Of a DNA stretch of 64,000 nt, positions 1 through 9,700 are shown in pieces. Below the pieces are notes generated by a model. It made no database searches, was not told where the DNA came from, and saw nothing but the letters and a program-made list of their open reading frames with translations. Position 1 is the stretch's first letter, and each line of letters begins with the position of its first letter. Source of the DNA: Verrucomicrobiaceae bacterium (lineage in GTDB: Bacteria; Verrucomicrobiota; Verrucomicrobiia; Verrucomicrobiales; Verrucomicrobiaceae); NCBI GenBank assembly GCA_016795465.1, contig JAEUHK010000126.1:124001-188000 (forward strand), written 5' to 3'. The translations under genes were made by a program, and so were the position numbers.

Positions 1-2
1 TC

Positions 3-209
3 ACGCTCGACGTTTTTCGCGAGGCCTCACGCTTGTGGATGCCACTGGACTTCGCCCGCAACGAGGTGCTGCTGGGCGGAAGCGAGCCGCAACTGGGTGT
101 GATGGCCTCCACTGTGGCGGAGCAGATGCAGCGGGCCGGGTTTCTGAAAGCACTACCCTCCGGTGACACCTGGATGGACGAGACGTTTTTACAGGAGGTG
201 AGGCCGTGA
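3..209 (+). CDS. C-terminal fragment of a probable ABC-transporter substrate-binding protein (partial)
   Basis: The frame is open from the left edge to a TGA at 207-209 and gives about 68 residues ending in MDETFLQEVRP. The text (DVFREASRLWMPLDFARNEV, then AEQMQRAGFLKALP) resembles the C-terminal helices of NMT1/TauA-type periplasmic binding proteins. That identification is by general appearance only. Its stop overlaps the GTG start of the downstream sensor kinase (GTGA), so the two are probably translationally coupled. A binding protein next to a sensor kinase and LuxR-type regulator suggests ligand-linked signalling, which is inference. The start and most of the protein lie outside the window. 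Confidence 0.5.
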   Translation, partial: TLDVFREASRLWMPLDFARNEVLLGGSEPQLGVMASTVAEQMQRAGFLKALPSGDTWMDETFLQEVRP

Positions 210-1561
210 AGGCGCGTTGGACCATCCAGTGGAAGATCCCCGGCGCGGTGCTGCTCTTTGGCTGTGTGATCATCCTCGTGAATCACTGGCGGAACGAACG
301 ATCCCTCGTGGAACGCCATCTGCAACGCGTGGAGCAGGAGGCGGCGGACACTGGAAGCCGGCTCTCAGGCGTGCTGCAGCATCTCTCGCGCCGCCAGCAG
401 CAGCGTGCCGCGGAGCTCGAGATGTCTTATGCATCCCTCTCCCCCGATGTGGATCTGGGAGTGGTCTGCGGCAGGGATGGCACGATCCTGTATGCCACGC
501 AGTTGCAGTGGTGTGGCGTGCATGTGAAGGAGTCTCCGCTGGCCGATGAGTGGAGCCGTGTGCGCGGCGCGATGGAAAAGATGGCCGCCGCGCAGATGTG
601 GGATGCCAGCCATGCACGGCTCGTGACGATCTCCCCGTTTTACGAGGGCTACGACACGGCAGAAAGGGCGGCGGTGCTGTTGCGCCATGACCCGACCCTG
701 ACGCTCTCCCGCCTGCGTGGTGAGGCGCGGCATGAGTCCGTCCAGCACGCGTGGGTGCTGCTGGCGCTCACACTGCTGCTGTGGTTCACGCTGGACGAGC
801 TGGTGGGCCGGCGTGTGCGCGATCTGCTGGGCCAGGTGCGCATGGTGGGCACTGAAGGGCACGAACCGCCGCCGCTGGCAGGCTCCGATGAGCTCTCGGT
901 CATCTCGCGCGAGTTTCACGATGCGGTCAGCCGGCTGCGCAGCGCGGAAAGGCTGGTGCTGGACGCCGCCGAGCAGGAGCGGCGGCGCATTGGCAGTGAT
1001 TTGCATGATGATCTGTGCCAGCGGCTCTCGGCCACCAAGATGAAGACCGAGGTGATGCTTAACCAGGTGCCACCCGAGTCCAGGGCGCTCGCGGAACAAG
1101 TGGCCGCCGAGCTGCAGGACGCGGTGGGGCTGGCGCGTGGCATGGCTCACGGATTGTCTCCCGTGGGACTCGAGGCTCACGGCCTGGCACATGCGCTGGA
1201 ACTGCTGGCAGGATTTGTGCGCGGCGCGTTCCAGGTCTCCTGCGCGGTCGAACTGGAGGAGGCGGTGGAGCCCGCGCTCAATGTGCCCGAAAAAGAGCTG
1301 GTTTTCCGGGTGGCCCAGGAGCTGGCTGCGAATGCCTGCAAGCACTCGAAGCCGGGGCGCATGAGCATCAGCCTGTGCGTGGAGCACGGCGACCTGGTGC
1401 TGACGGTGATCCATGACGGCATCCCGTATGAAGAACGTGAGAGCGGCGGAATGGGCCTGGCACTGATGAAGCAGCGCCTGCATGCTTTGAATGCCGTGAT
1501 CGAGCGGTCCGTGGAGGCCGGTTTTGCCATCACAGTGGTGCGTGCGCCTTTAAAGAAGTGA
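206..1561 (+). CDS. Membrane sensor histidine kinase, HisKA_3 (NarX/UhpB) type
   Basis: This 451-residue kinase has an N-terminal membrane helix (about 11-27), an extracytoplasmic region of about 150 residues, and a second helix (about 181-197). A linker and a HisKA_3 dimerisation domain follow, with the H-box RRRIGSDLHDDL (phosphorylatable His267). The C-terminal ATPase domain has an N-box like ELAANACKHSKPG and a final glycine-rich GGMGLALMKQRL. The GTG start overlaps the upstream stop. Proteins of this type phosphorylate a NarL/LuxR-type regulator, and one lies 36 bases downstream. The ligand is unknown. The sensor region is the size of a small double-Cache-like module, but I cannot assign it. 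Confidence 0.88.
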   Translation: MKARWTIQWKIPGAVLLFGCVIILVNHWRNERSLVERHLQRVEQEAADTGSRLSGVLQHLSRRQQQRAAELEMSYASLSPDVDLGVVCGRDGTILYATQLQWCGVHVKESPLADEWSRVRGAMEKMAAAQMWDASHARLVTISPFYEGYDTAERAAVLLRHDPTLTLSRLRGEARHESVQHAWVLLALTLLLWFTLDELVGRRVRDLLGQVRMVGTEGHEPPPLAGSDELSVISREFHDAVSRLRSAERLVLDAAEQERRRIGSDLHDDLCQRLSATKMKTEVMLNQVPPESRALAEQVAAELQDAVGLARGMAHGLSPVGLEAHGLAHALELLAGFVRGAFQVSCAVELEEAVEPALNVPEKELVFRVAQELAANACKHSKPGRMSISLCVEHGDLVLTVIHDGIPYEERESGGMGLALMKQRLHALNAVIERSVEAGFAITVVRAPLKK

Positions 1562-1597
1562 CATGGGGCGCACATCCGTGGTTGACGGCGTTTTGAT

Positions 1598-2290
1598 ATG
1601 CCTCTTGATAAACTCATGAAGACCGAGGACGGACGTTCCAAAATCAGAGTGGCTGTCGTGGACGACCACACCATGATGCGTGAAGGCGTGCGGTTGTTTC
1701 TGGAGAATCATCCGGAAATGGAGTGCGCGTGGACGGCGGAAAAGGCAGCCGAGGCGGTGCGAAAAGTCGATGAGGACACGCCTGATATCCTGCTGGTGGA
1801 CATCTCGCTGCCGGATCGCAGCGGTCTGGAGTTGATCAAGGACCTGCGCCTGCTCTGCCCCAAGCTGCAAATGCTGGCCATCTCGATGCACGACGAGCGT
1901 CTCTATGCTCAAAGGGTGTTGAAGGCGGGCGCACGCGGTTACCTGATGAAGAACGCGCCGCAAAAAGCGCTGGAAAACGCCCTGCGCCGAGTGGCGGCCG
2001 GAGGCATCGCCGTGAGCGAGGAGATGTCCGAGGAGATCCTCCGCGCCTTCAGCTCCGGCGCGGCACGTGAGGGGAATGACAGCGTGTCCGAGCTGAGCGA
2101 CCGTGAGTTCGAGGTCTTCATGCTCATCGGCCAGGGCAAGAACACGCCCCAGATCGCCGACGCACTGACGATCAGCCCGAAGACAGTGGATGTGCACAAG
2201 ATGAACATCCGCACGAAGCTGTCGATGAGCGATCCGGCGGAGCTGGCCTACTTTGCCATCCGGTGGGTGGACCGCCACGCTGGAAACTGA
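1598..2290 (+). CDS. NarL/LuxR-family response regulator
   Basis: This 230-residue protein has an N-terminal receiver domain with the acidic pair VVDDH (about 20-24) and phospho-acceptor Asp68 in ILLVDISLPD. It ends in a LuxR-type HTH (LSDREFEVFMLIGQGK, then SPKTVDVHKMNI). It is the likely partner of the kinase at 206-1561, from which it is separated by 36 bases. No good ribosome-binding site decides the start. The ATG at 1616 gives a protein six residues shorter and is an equal alternative. Confidence 0.9.
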   Translation: MPLDKLMKTEDGRSKIRVAVVDDHTMMREGVRLFLENHPEMECAWTAEKAAEAVRKVDEDTPDILLVDISLPDRSGLELIKDLRLLCPKLQMLAISMHDERLYAQRVLKAGARGYLMKNAPQKALENALRRVAAGGIAVSEEMSEEILRAFSSGAAREGNDSVSELSDREFEVFMLIGQGKNTPQIADALTISPKTVDVHKMNIRTKLSMSDPAELAYFAIRWVDRHAGN

Positions 2291-2311
2291 GAAGTGGCAG
2301 GTGCATGAGGC

Positions 2312-3538
2312 TCACTTGCCGGCGGCGATGACCTGCTTGTGGCGGAAGCCAACGATCCTGTTTCCGCCGGGTTTCACGCGGTAGATGCGCTTTTGGTCGG
2401 AGAGCTCCATGAACATCCAGGGCATCGCGGGTGTGCGCCCGTTCTTGGTGAAGACGATGTCCGCGGCGATGTAGTTGCAGGAGTGGATGGCCTCGCCGTT
2501 GTCGTTGAGAAACATCAACACGTCTCCGAAGCGGTAGGGTTCCTCCACCTTGTCGAAGTTTTCGAGAACGGCGCTCGTGGCGGCGGACTGCGTCAGATAA
2601 AAATTCTGCGTGCTGTAGCTGAAAAAGTTCAGCGTGGTCCAGTGGCAGTCCGGCAGCAGGCCCTGGGTCGTCATTTCAGAGTCGGGATAGGTGAAGACGA
2701 GTTTGCGTGTCAGTGCCGGCAGCAGATGCACCAGGTCCAAATGCTGTGCTCCGACGGTCTTTTGCACGCTGCGGAGGATGGGCTCCATCTCCTTGCGCCG
2801 GAGATTGAGGCCGGTGGTCCAGTATTGCATCACCGCGGGAATGTCAGTGTCCTTTTCCACCACGAGCCGCGGCATGATCGTGCGTGTGCGGGTGAGCTGG
2901 CGGTAGAGGGAGCGTGCCTCCCGCTCACCACCAGCCATCTGGAGCAGGGCAGGTACATCACTGAAGGCCACGATGCCATCACGTTCGTAAACGAGTGACT
3001 TGATGCGGGTGACATGATCTGGATGCATGCCGGAACCATCGGCCCAGAGGTCCACGCTGCCGCCGGGGAAGAAGATGGGGTTCTGGTGAAATGCATTCAA
3101 TGCGTGGTCATCCAGCCACTGGTAGATGCTGGCCCTTGTCGCCGCGCCCATTTCCACCAGCATCTGGGTGGGAGGAAAGAGATAGACCCATTCGCCCTCA
3201 GTCAGTGTCGAAGGAGAGGTCAGGAGCTTGAGCGTGTGCTCCTCACTGAGGCCGCATTCACGCAGTTTTGCCCCCACTTCCGGCAGCGGTGCCTTGGGCA
3301 CGGCCCAGCGGTTGATGACGCTGGGAAGGGGAAAGCGTTCCATGAGAGCCTCAGGTGCTTCGAGATAGATGTAGAAGTATTCGATCTTCCCCCAAGGACC
3401 GCTGGCGGCGTGCCCTAAGGCATGAGTTTTCTCGACGTTGGAGACTTCGGCCTGCAATGGGGAGATCGGCAGCAGCGCGGTATGAATGCTCAGGATGGCC
3501 AGATGGACAAAACCGGAAAAAAGGGGCGATTTTAACAT
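2312..3538 (-). CDS. Secreted protein of unknown function, possible NlpC/P60-like (papain-fold) domain
   Basis: This 408-residue protein begins with a hydrophobic export signal (about 1-30). The middle is not recognised. Near the C-terminus, DCHWTTLNFF (Cys298) is followed 54 residues later by RFGDVLMF and then IHSCNYIAADIVFTKNG (His352). That order of Cys, GD-hydrophobic strand and His is what NlpC/P60 cysteine peptidases and amidases show, so cell-wall or peptide hydrolysis is possible but weakly supported. The gene converges on the response regulator at 1598-2290. A palindromic TTAAGCC-type element lies about 45 bases upstream of its ATG. Confidence 0.7.
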   Translation of the reverse strand: MLKSPLFSGFVHLAILSIHTALLPISPLQAEVSNVEKTHALGHAASGPWGKIEYFYIYLEAPEALMERFPLPSVINRWAVPKAPLPEVGAKLRECGLSEEHTLKLLTSPSTLTEGEWVYLFPPTQMLVEMGAATRASIYQWLDDHALNAFHQNPIFFPGGSVDLWADGSGMHPDHVTRIKSLVYERDGIVAFSDVPALLQMAGGEREARSLYRQLTRTRTIMPRLVVEKDTDIPAVMQYWTTGLNLRRKEMEPILRSVQKTVGAQHLDLVHLLPALTRKLVFTYPDSEMTTQGLLPDCHWTTLNFFSYSTQNFYLTQSAATSAVLENFDKVEEPYRFGDVLMFLNDNGEAIHSCNYIAADIVFTKNGRTPAMPWMFMELSDQKRIYRVKPGGNRIVGFRHKQVIAAGK

Positions 3539-3582
3539 GGGGGTGAAGAAGCGTAGTTGGCTGCATCTCGGCGGCGGTTGCC

Positions 3583-3598
3583 ATAAGCCATTGCTTTA
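3583..3598. promoter_or_regulatory. TTAAGCC-type dyad upstream of the 2312-3538 gene
   Basis: The 16-mer ATAAGCCATTGCTTTA is a near-palindrome 45 bases upstream of the minus-strand ATG at 3538. It matches the dyads at 41911-41928 and 48301-48318, which sit at similar distances from their genes. It is probably an operator or activator site for a shared regulator (inference). Confidence 0.45.
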
Positions 3599-3736
3599 GC
3601 CTAAAAGTCTCAATGCTTTACTCGCTGGCACGCCTCGGGTTTGCCATCAGGCAAGCTTCAGCCCTGTAGATTTGATACTGCAAAAACGGCCAACATGCAG
3701 CCCTTCCAACCGGGGGCGCATGCTTCAAATCCAACA

Positions 3737-3750
3737 CCGTAGGGCTACGG
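3737..3750. repeat. Tight inverted repeat in the leader of the giant gene
   Basis: CCGTAG-GG-CTACGG is a perfect six-base inverted repeat about 50 bases upstream of the giant gene's ATG. It may be a dispersed palindromic repeat or an mRNA hairpin. The 261-base spacer 3539-3799 shows no obvious Shine-Dalgarno before 3800. Confidence 0.4.
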
Positions 3751-3799
3751 AGCAGGCGCTTTCGCTGGATGCATTTCACACCGCACCACGCCCAACCCA

Positions 3800-6700
3800 A
3801 TGTACCGCCAAAGCAGCATCCTTCAATGGTTCCGAAACACTGCGAGAATCCCGACCGCGGCCACCGCCCTCTTCCTGCTTGCCAGCGGGATGGTCAATTC
3901 CAACGCGGCCACCATCGTTGACTGGGGAGTCAGCCAGTCCGGCACGCCAGGAGTGTATTCGTGGCAGCATTTGTTCAATTGGAACGCCGCCAGTGCTCAT
4001 GCGACACCAGCCGCGGTGCCCAATGCCCTCGGTGACACAGCGAATTTGAACCTGCTGAACCTCAGCGGCAATCAAACGATCAATCTCGACGCAGCGGTGA
4101 CGTTGGGAACCTTGAACATCGGCGATATCAGCGGTCAGCAAAGCTATGTGATTGCAGCGGGCACGGGCGGCTCGCTCGTTCTCAGCAATGGCGGCACGGC
4201 GGCGATCAACAAAAGCGGCATCGGCACGGATGTGATCACCTCGGCCATCACTCTGACTGATCCGGTGACTGTGGATGTGCAGGATGGGCGTCTCATCCTT
4301 TCCGGGGTGCTTTCAGGTGCGGGCGGCATAACGAAAAATGGAGCTGGCACGCTCATTCTCACCGCGACGAACACCTTCACTGGCGTCAACACGCTCAATG
4401 ACGGCATCACCCTGATCCAGCAGGCCCTCGGAGATAATGCCGTTCTCGGAGCCACTGGCGGTGCCCAGGGAACCATCGTGAATGCAGGTGCCACCCTGGC
4501 GATCAACAATGACCGCGGGGATGCCGGCACTGGCGCTGTGGCTGGCAATGGCACGGGATTCGCCAGTCTGAATTCCGAACCGATCACGCTGAACGGCCAG
4601 GGCTTCCGCAATCTGGGAGCCCTGCGCTACATTGTCGGTCGTGAAGGAGCCCAGTTCACGGGCGTCATTGACCTGGCATCCGCCTCCCGCATCCAGTCGG
4701 ATTACGGGACCTTCACGCTCACCAACACGCTGAATATCGACAACGTGCTGAATGCGGGTGGTGCTGGCTTCATCGACATCGCGGGTGCTGTCACCGGAAC
4801 GGAAACCATCAACCATTACGGCGTTAGCGGCCTCCGCTTCCGCAATGTGACCACCGCGGCCACCTACACCGGCACGATCAATTCCTCGCTCGGTGAAATC
4901 CGCAGCAGCTACGGCACCGACGTGGCAGCCAACAATCCTTTCTCAACCGTTGCCGCATTAAACCTTCGCAATTCCTGGCTGCGAATCGGTTATGGCAACG
5001 GAGCAGGCAATGCCACCCAGGAAGGGGAGGACAACAGCACCGCCAACAGCCGCTGGAATCCTGCCGCGCCCATCAGCATGGCCTCCAGCCAGATCTTCCT
5101 CGACAACCGTTCCTACCAGACTGGAACCAGCAATGCGTTCTTGTTCGACTATGCGGTGGTTCAGGGCTTTGGCACGACGACCATGAACAGCGGCCACAAC
5201 CGCATCGGGATGCGCTCCGCTGATGCTGGATCTGTCGAAATGACCTTCGCTGACATCCTGGTGCCCAATCCCGGCACGACGATGGAGCTTCATGTGGACA
5301 GCCTCGTGGGGGCGGCCCTGGGCACCAGCACGAAGCATCGCATCATCAACAGCGCCTTGGAGGCCGGTCCTACCACAGTTCCGTTTGTGGGCGGCTGGGC
5401 CTACTCGGCTGCTGACTTCCTCAAGTATGTGCCGGTGGCCTCCGGTGGCTTCGGTTACACGGAGCTCGTTGCAGCCGATAACGCGGTGAACACGGCCGAG
5501 GTCACTTGGGCTTCCGGGCAGAATATTTTCATGGATAGCAGCAACCGCACGCTCCCTCTCGGCACCACCACCATCCAGTCTCTGAAAATTGCGGGTGCCA
5601 CGGACCGCACTCTGGGCGGCGCTGCGGGTGCCATTCTTGAGATCGAATCGGGCGGTATCATCGCGCTGGATGATGGTCACACCATTTCGGTGCCCACTCT
5701 CACCGCTGGAGCCGCTGGAAACTACACGCTCTACGATATCGCCTGGTCCTTCCACACCATCCGTTCGGTGATCGCTGACAATGCTGGAAATCCAGTCTCG
5801 CTGGTCAAGACGGCCGGCAACACCACTCGCTTCCTCGGCAATAACACCTACACGGGCACCACTTACCTCAATGAGGGCATGTTTCAGGACATCATCGGTT
5901 CTTTGAACCAGCAGGCTCTTGGCTCCGGGAACCTGAACATCACCGGCAGCGCGAACGCCCAGGCTGTGTATGAGAACGACAATGATTTCGTCCGGGCGCT
6001 GGGCACGGGTGCTGGCGAAGTCCAGCTTACTGGTGGCGGCGGTTTGGGGGGCGGAAGTGCCGGTTTCGGTGCGTATGGTGCGCCGATCGACCTGAATTTC
6101 GGCGGAGCGGGTGCCACGGTGAACTGGGGTGATCCGGCGTTCAATCCAGGCATTTTCACCCTCAATGGCGGCAATGCCACGCATGTCCTCACGATGGTCA
6201 ATCCCATCAACCTCGGCGGGGAGCAGCGTTACATCCGTCTCGATGGCAATGCCTCCGGCGGGAACCGAGCCGTGATGGCCACGATCTCTGGAGATATCTC
6301 GAATGGCGGCATCGTGCGGCGTGGTGGCGGTGTGCTCTTCTTTGACACCCCGAAGTCCTACGAGGCCGGCACTATCATCCAGGAAGGCGAGCTCTGGCTC
6401 CGTGGCACCGGCACGGCGGGGGCCAATGTGGTCTCCAATGACATTCTCATCGGCGCAGCTTCCCGTTTGAAGGTCGATGCACCCTCGAACATCGGCTCCA
6501 AGCAGGCCATCATCATGCAGAATGGTGATGACAATAGCGCATCGGCGATCTCATTCGGACCTGGCTATGGCAATGGCAGCGAAATCAAGTTTCACAGCCT
6601 GCTCACCCAGAACGGTGTGGTGCAGACCGGGCCTTATGACATTCTGATTGGCAACACACAGAGCGGGAACGATCGCCGCAACCGTGTCGGTGTGCAGATC

Positions 6701-9700
6701 AGCGGTATTCACGATTTCTCCACGGATGTCATGGGCCAGATCAAGACCGTGGCGCCGGATGTCGAGGCGTGGTTCGGGGCGGACACCGGTAACGGTGCCT
6801 ATACCGGCACCACCCTCACGGCCACGGGACGCAACAAGACCGGCGGTTCACAAGCCTTCCGCCTTGGTTCGGGCGGCGGCACCATCACCATCGCCAATGC
6901 CAACGTGCTCGATGGAGCGTTCCCGCTCTTTGTCGGGGCACAGGACAACAATGCCCGCACGAATATTGGCGGCGTGGTGTATCTGCCCAAGGCACAAAAC
7001 TACTCAGGCTCCGTCACGGTGGGGGCGGGAGGCATTCTGGTGACGGGTGGCAACAATGCGCTAAGCACCGCCAACAACACCCTCAACCTCCGCGCGGGTG
7101 AGCTGCGCCTCGGCATTGATCCTGCGAATTCCCATTTTGGTCAGACTGACACCCAATACGCCGCACGAAACATTGATGTCCGCGCTGCGAATGCTGTGCT
7201 GAGAACCATTCCGCTTTCCGGCGGCAATTTCGGCACGCTGACCCTGAACAATCTGGCGCTCAACGGCACGGACCGGGTGTTTTCGGTCAACAGCATCGGC
7301 ACGTCATACATTCAAACGGTTTTCAACGGAACCACCGTGCTGGAAGGCGGCACGAGTGCCATCAACCAGTTCTTCGACATCGGAAATGACAACAGCTTCC
7401 AGTCAGGCATCGGTCTCGTCAGCCTCAACGGCGTGGTCAGCCAGACCGGAGCCGGGGCCGTCAGTCTTCAAAAACGCAATGGCGGCGTGCTCATCCTGGG
7501 TGCCGACAACACCTACAACGGCTCCACGCAGGTCCAGCAGGGCCGCTTGGTGCTCACGAACCCTGGTGCCGCCGGCAATGCCGGGTCCAACATCGTCATG
7601 AACCTCCAAAATGACCGCCGGGCGGATCTGGAGTTCCGTCTCGACGGTGCAGGCCCGTTCGTCGTGCCGAACAACATCGTCACCTCCGGCAATGATGGCG
7701 GTGAGACGCGTGTCATCACCGTGGGTTCCTTCGATGGCAGCTCGGCAGATCAGTTGGTGCAGTTGAGCGGGAATCTGACCATCGGCCACGGCGGCACGCA
7801 CACCACTGGTGGCGGAGACAGCAGCGCCATCTTCTTTGATGGCTTCAATGGTTATCGTTTTGAGGTCACGGGGAACACGGTGCTGAACCGCAGCATCGTC
7901 CTGCGCACCCGCGGTGCCATCACCATCCTCAGCGGTGTGGTTTCCGGGGCTGGCACAAACATCTTGGAAAAGTCTGAGCAGGGCACACTCATCCTCAGCG
8001 GCAATAACACCTTCTCCGGCGGGCTGCTGACCAGCAATGGTTATGTCGTCGCGGCTCATGACAATGCCCTCGGCACGGCCGGGGCCACGTTCCGCAACAA
8101 TGCCTTCACCCAGATCCTCGCTTCTGGCGTGCGCACCATCGGCAATGCCTTCACCAACACCGCCACCGGCAGCTCTCAAACGCTGGGTGGTCTGGATGCT
8201 GGCGCCAAGATCTTCTCGGGTGGCATCAACCTTTCCAGCCGTGGTGTTTCCCTCACCGCTGTGAGCGGTGGTGATACCACCTTCACCGGAACCATCAGCG
8301 GTGCCTTTGGCATCACCAAGACCGGCAACGGCACCGTCATTCTCAATCCGGCCTCCGGCGGCAATACCTTCAACACCGGTGGTGTCACGGTGAGCCAGGG
8401 AACACTGGTCGGTGAGGCCCAACTGGCTGGCGATCCGTTTGGTGCCAACAATCCCTTCACGGTGTCAAACGGTGCTCTCCGCCTCAACAACAACACTGGC
8501 GCGGCCAATGCCACGACCAGCACGGGTTCGCTCACGATCAACAGCGGCAATGCCGCGGTCATGGTGGATGGCTCCGGCTCCGGTGGCAATGCCACGACGC
8601 TGACCTTTGGTGGCCTCACACGGACCGGCAACTCCACCCTGACGCTCAAAGGCCTCACCACCGATCTCGGCGCTGCCACGAACGAGGTCGTGGCCTTCAC
8701 CGCCGCCCCTGCACTGACGAACGGAACCATCGGCACCTGGGCGGCGATCCAGGCCTCCGGCAGCAATGCCGCGCACTACGCCGGTGTTTCGGGCTCAAAC
8801 ATCGTGACGGCCACCTACGGCGGCACCGGGGATCTCGACACCTCCGCGGGTGCCACGACTCTGTTTGATGCCGGAGCCACCGCCAGCACGCTCACGGCGA
8901 ACCGCTCGGTGTTTGCCTTCCGCACCAATGCGGCCGTGGATCTGGGCGGGAACGTCCTGAGCATCGGCGACGGCGGCCAGGCCGGTATGATCCTCAACAA
9001 CGGCGCGGGAGTGTCCAACGGCACGGTGAACTTCGGCACCAACTCGCTCGCCATCTACACGGACGATGCCGCGCCCTCCACGATCAACGCGGCCATCACC
9101 AATTTCCGCAGCAATGCGAACAGCACGCTGTCGCTTGGCCTCGTGAAGTATGGCCCTGGCACCCTGGAGCTCTCGGGAGCGAATACCTTCCAGGCGAATG
9201 TGCAGGTGAATCAGGGCACGCTCAGCCTCACCTCAGCCAACGTCATGCCCATGTTCAGCAACTTGAACGCTATTGCTGGCTCCACCGTCACCATCCAGCC
9301 CGGTGCCACGGTGCTGCTGAACGGCAACGACCAGGAATTCGGTGCTCTGGCTGGATCCAGTGTGGTCAGTGCCGTTCAAAACACGGCGGGTACGCTGGAT
9401 CTGGGTGGTGCCACCCTCGTCCTCGGCAGGTCCAACAATGCCAGCACCACCTTCTCCGGCCAGATCATCGGTGGAGCAGGCTCCAAAATCGTCAAGATCG
9501 GCACTGGCCGCCTCATTCTGGACAACTACAACACCGCCACGCCCAGCAGCCTGGCCACCTTGGATATTGCCCAAGGCATTGTGACCACCTGGAACAACGA
9601 CCAGTCCTGGGCCACTCCCAATGGTTTTGTCAGTTCCATCCCGTCCACCACGACCGTCCTTCTCCGTGGCGGTGAGTGGGAAGTCCGCTCCGGTGGTGAC

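Noticed and set aside
365-1483. Minus-strand 372-residue frame opposite the first kinase
   Set aside because: It is a His/Gln/Arg-rich shadow of a clear histidine kinase on the plus strand.
2295-2323. Weak GGCAGGTG/CACTTGCC stem between the convergent genes near 2300
   Set aside because: It has a mismatch in the stem, overlaps the stop region of the minus-strand gene and has no T tract, so it is not convincing as a terminator.
7403-8422. Long minus-strand open frame opposite the giant gene (and others at 4958-6184, 10850-12163, 12311-13435, 14954-15913, 16616-17497)
   Set aside because: They are antisense shadows of a high-GC, repeat-rich coding sequence. They show His/Arg/Gly-rich text, no domains, no signal or ribosome-binding site, while the plus strand has clear repeats throughout.
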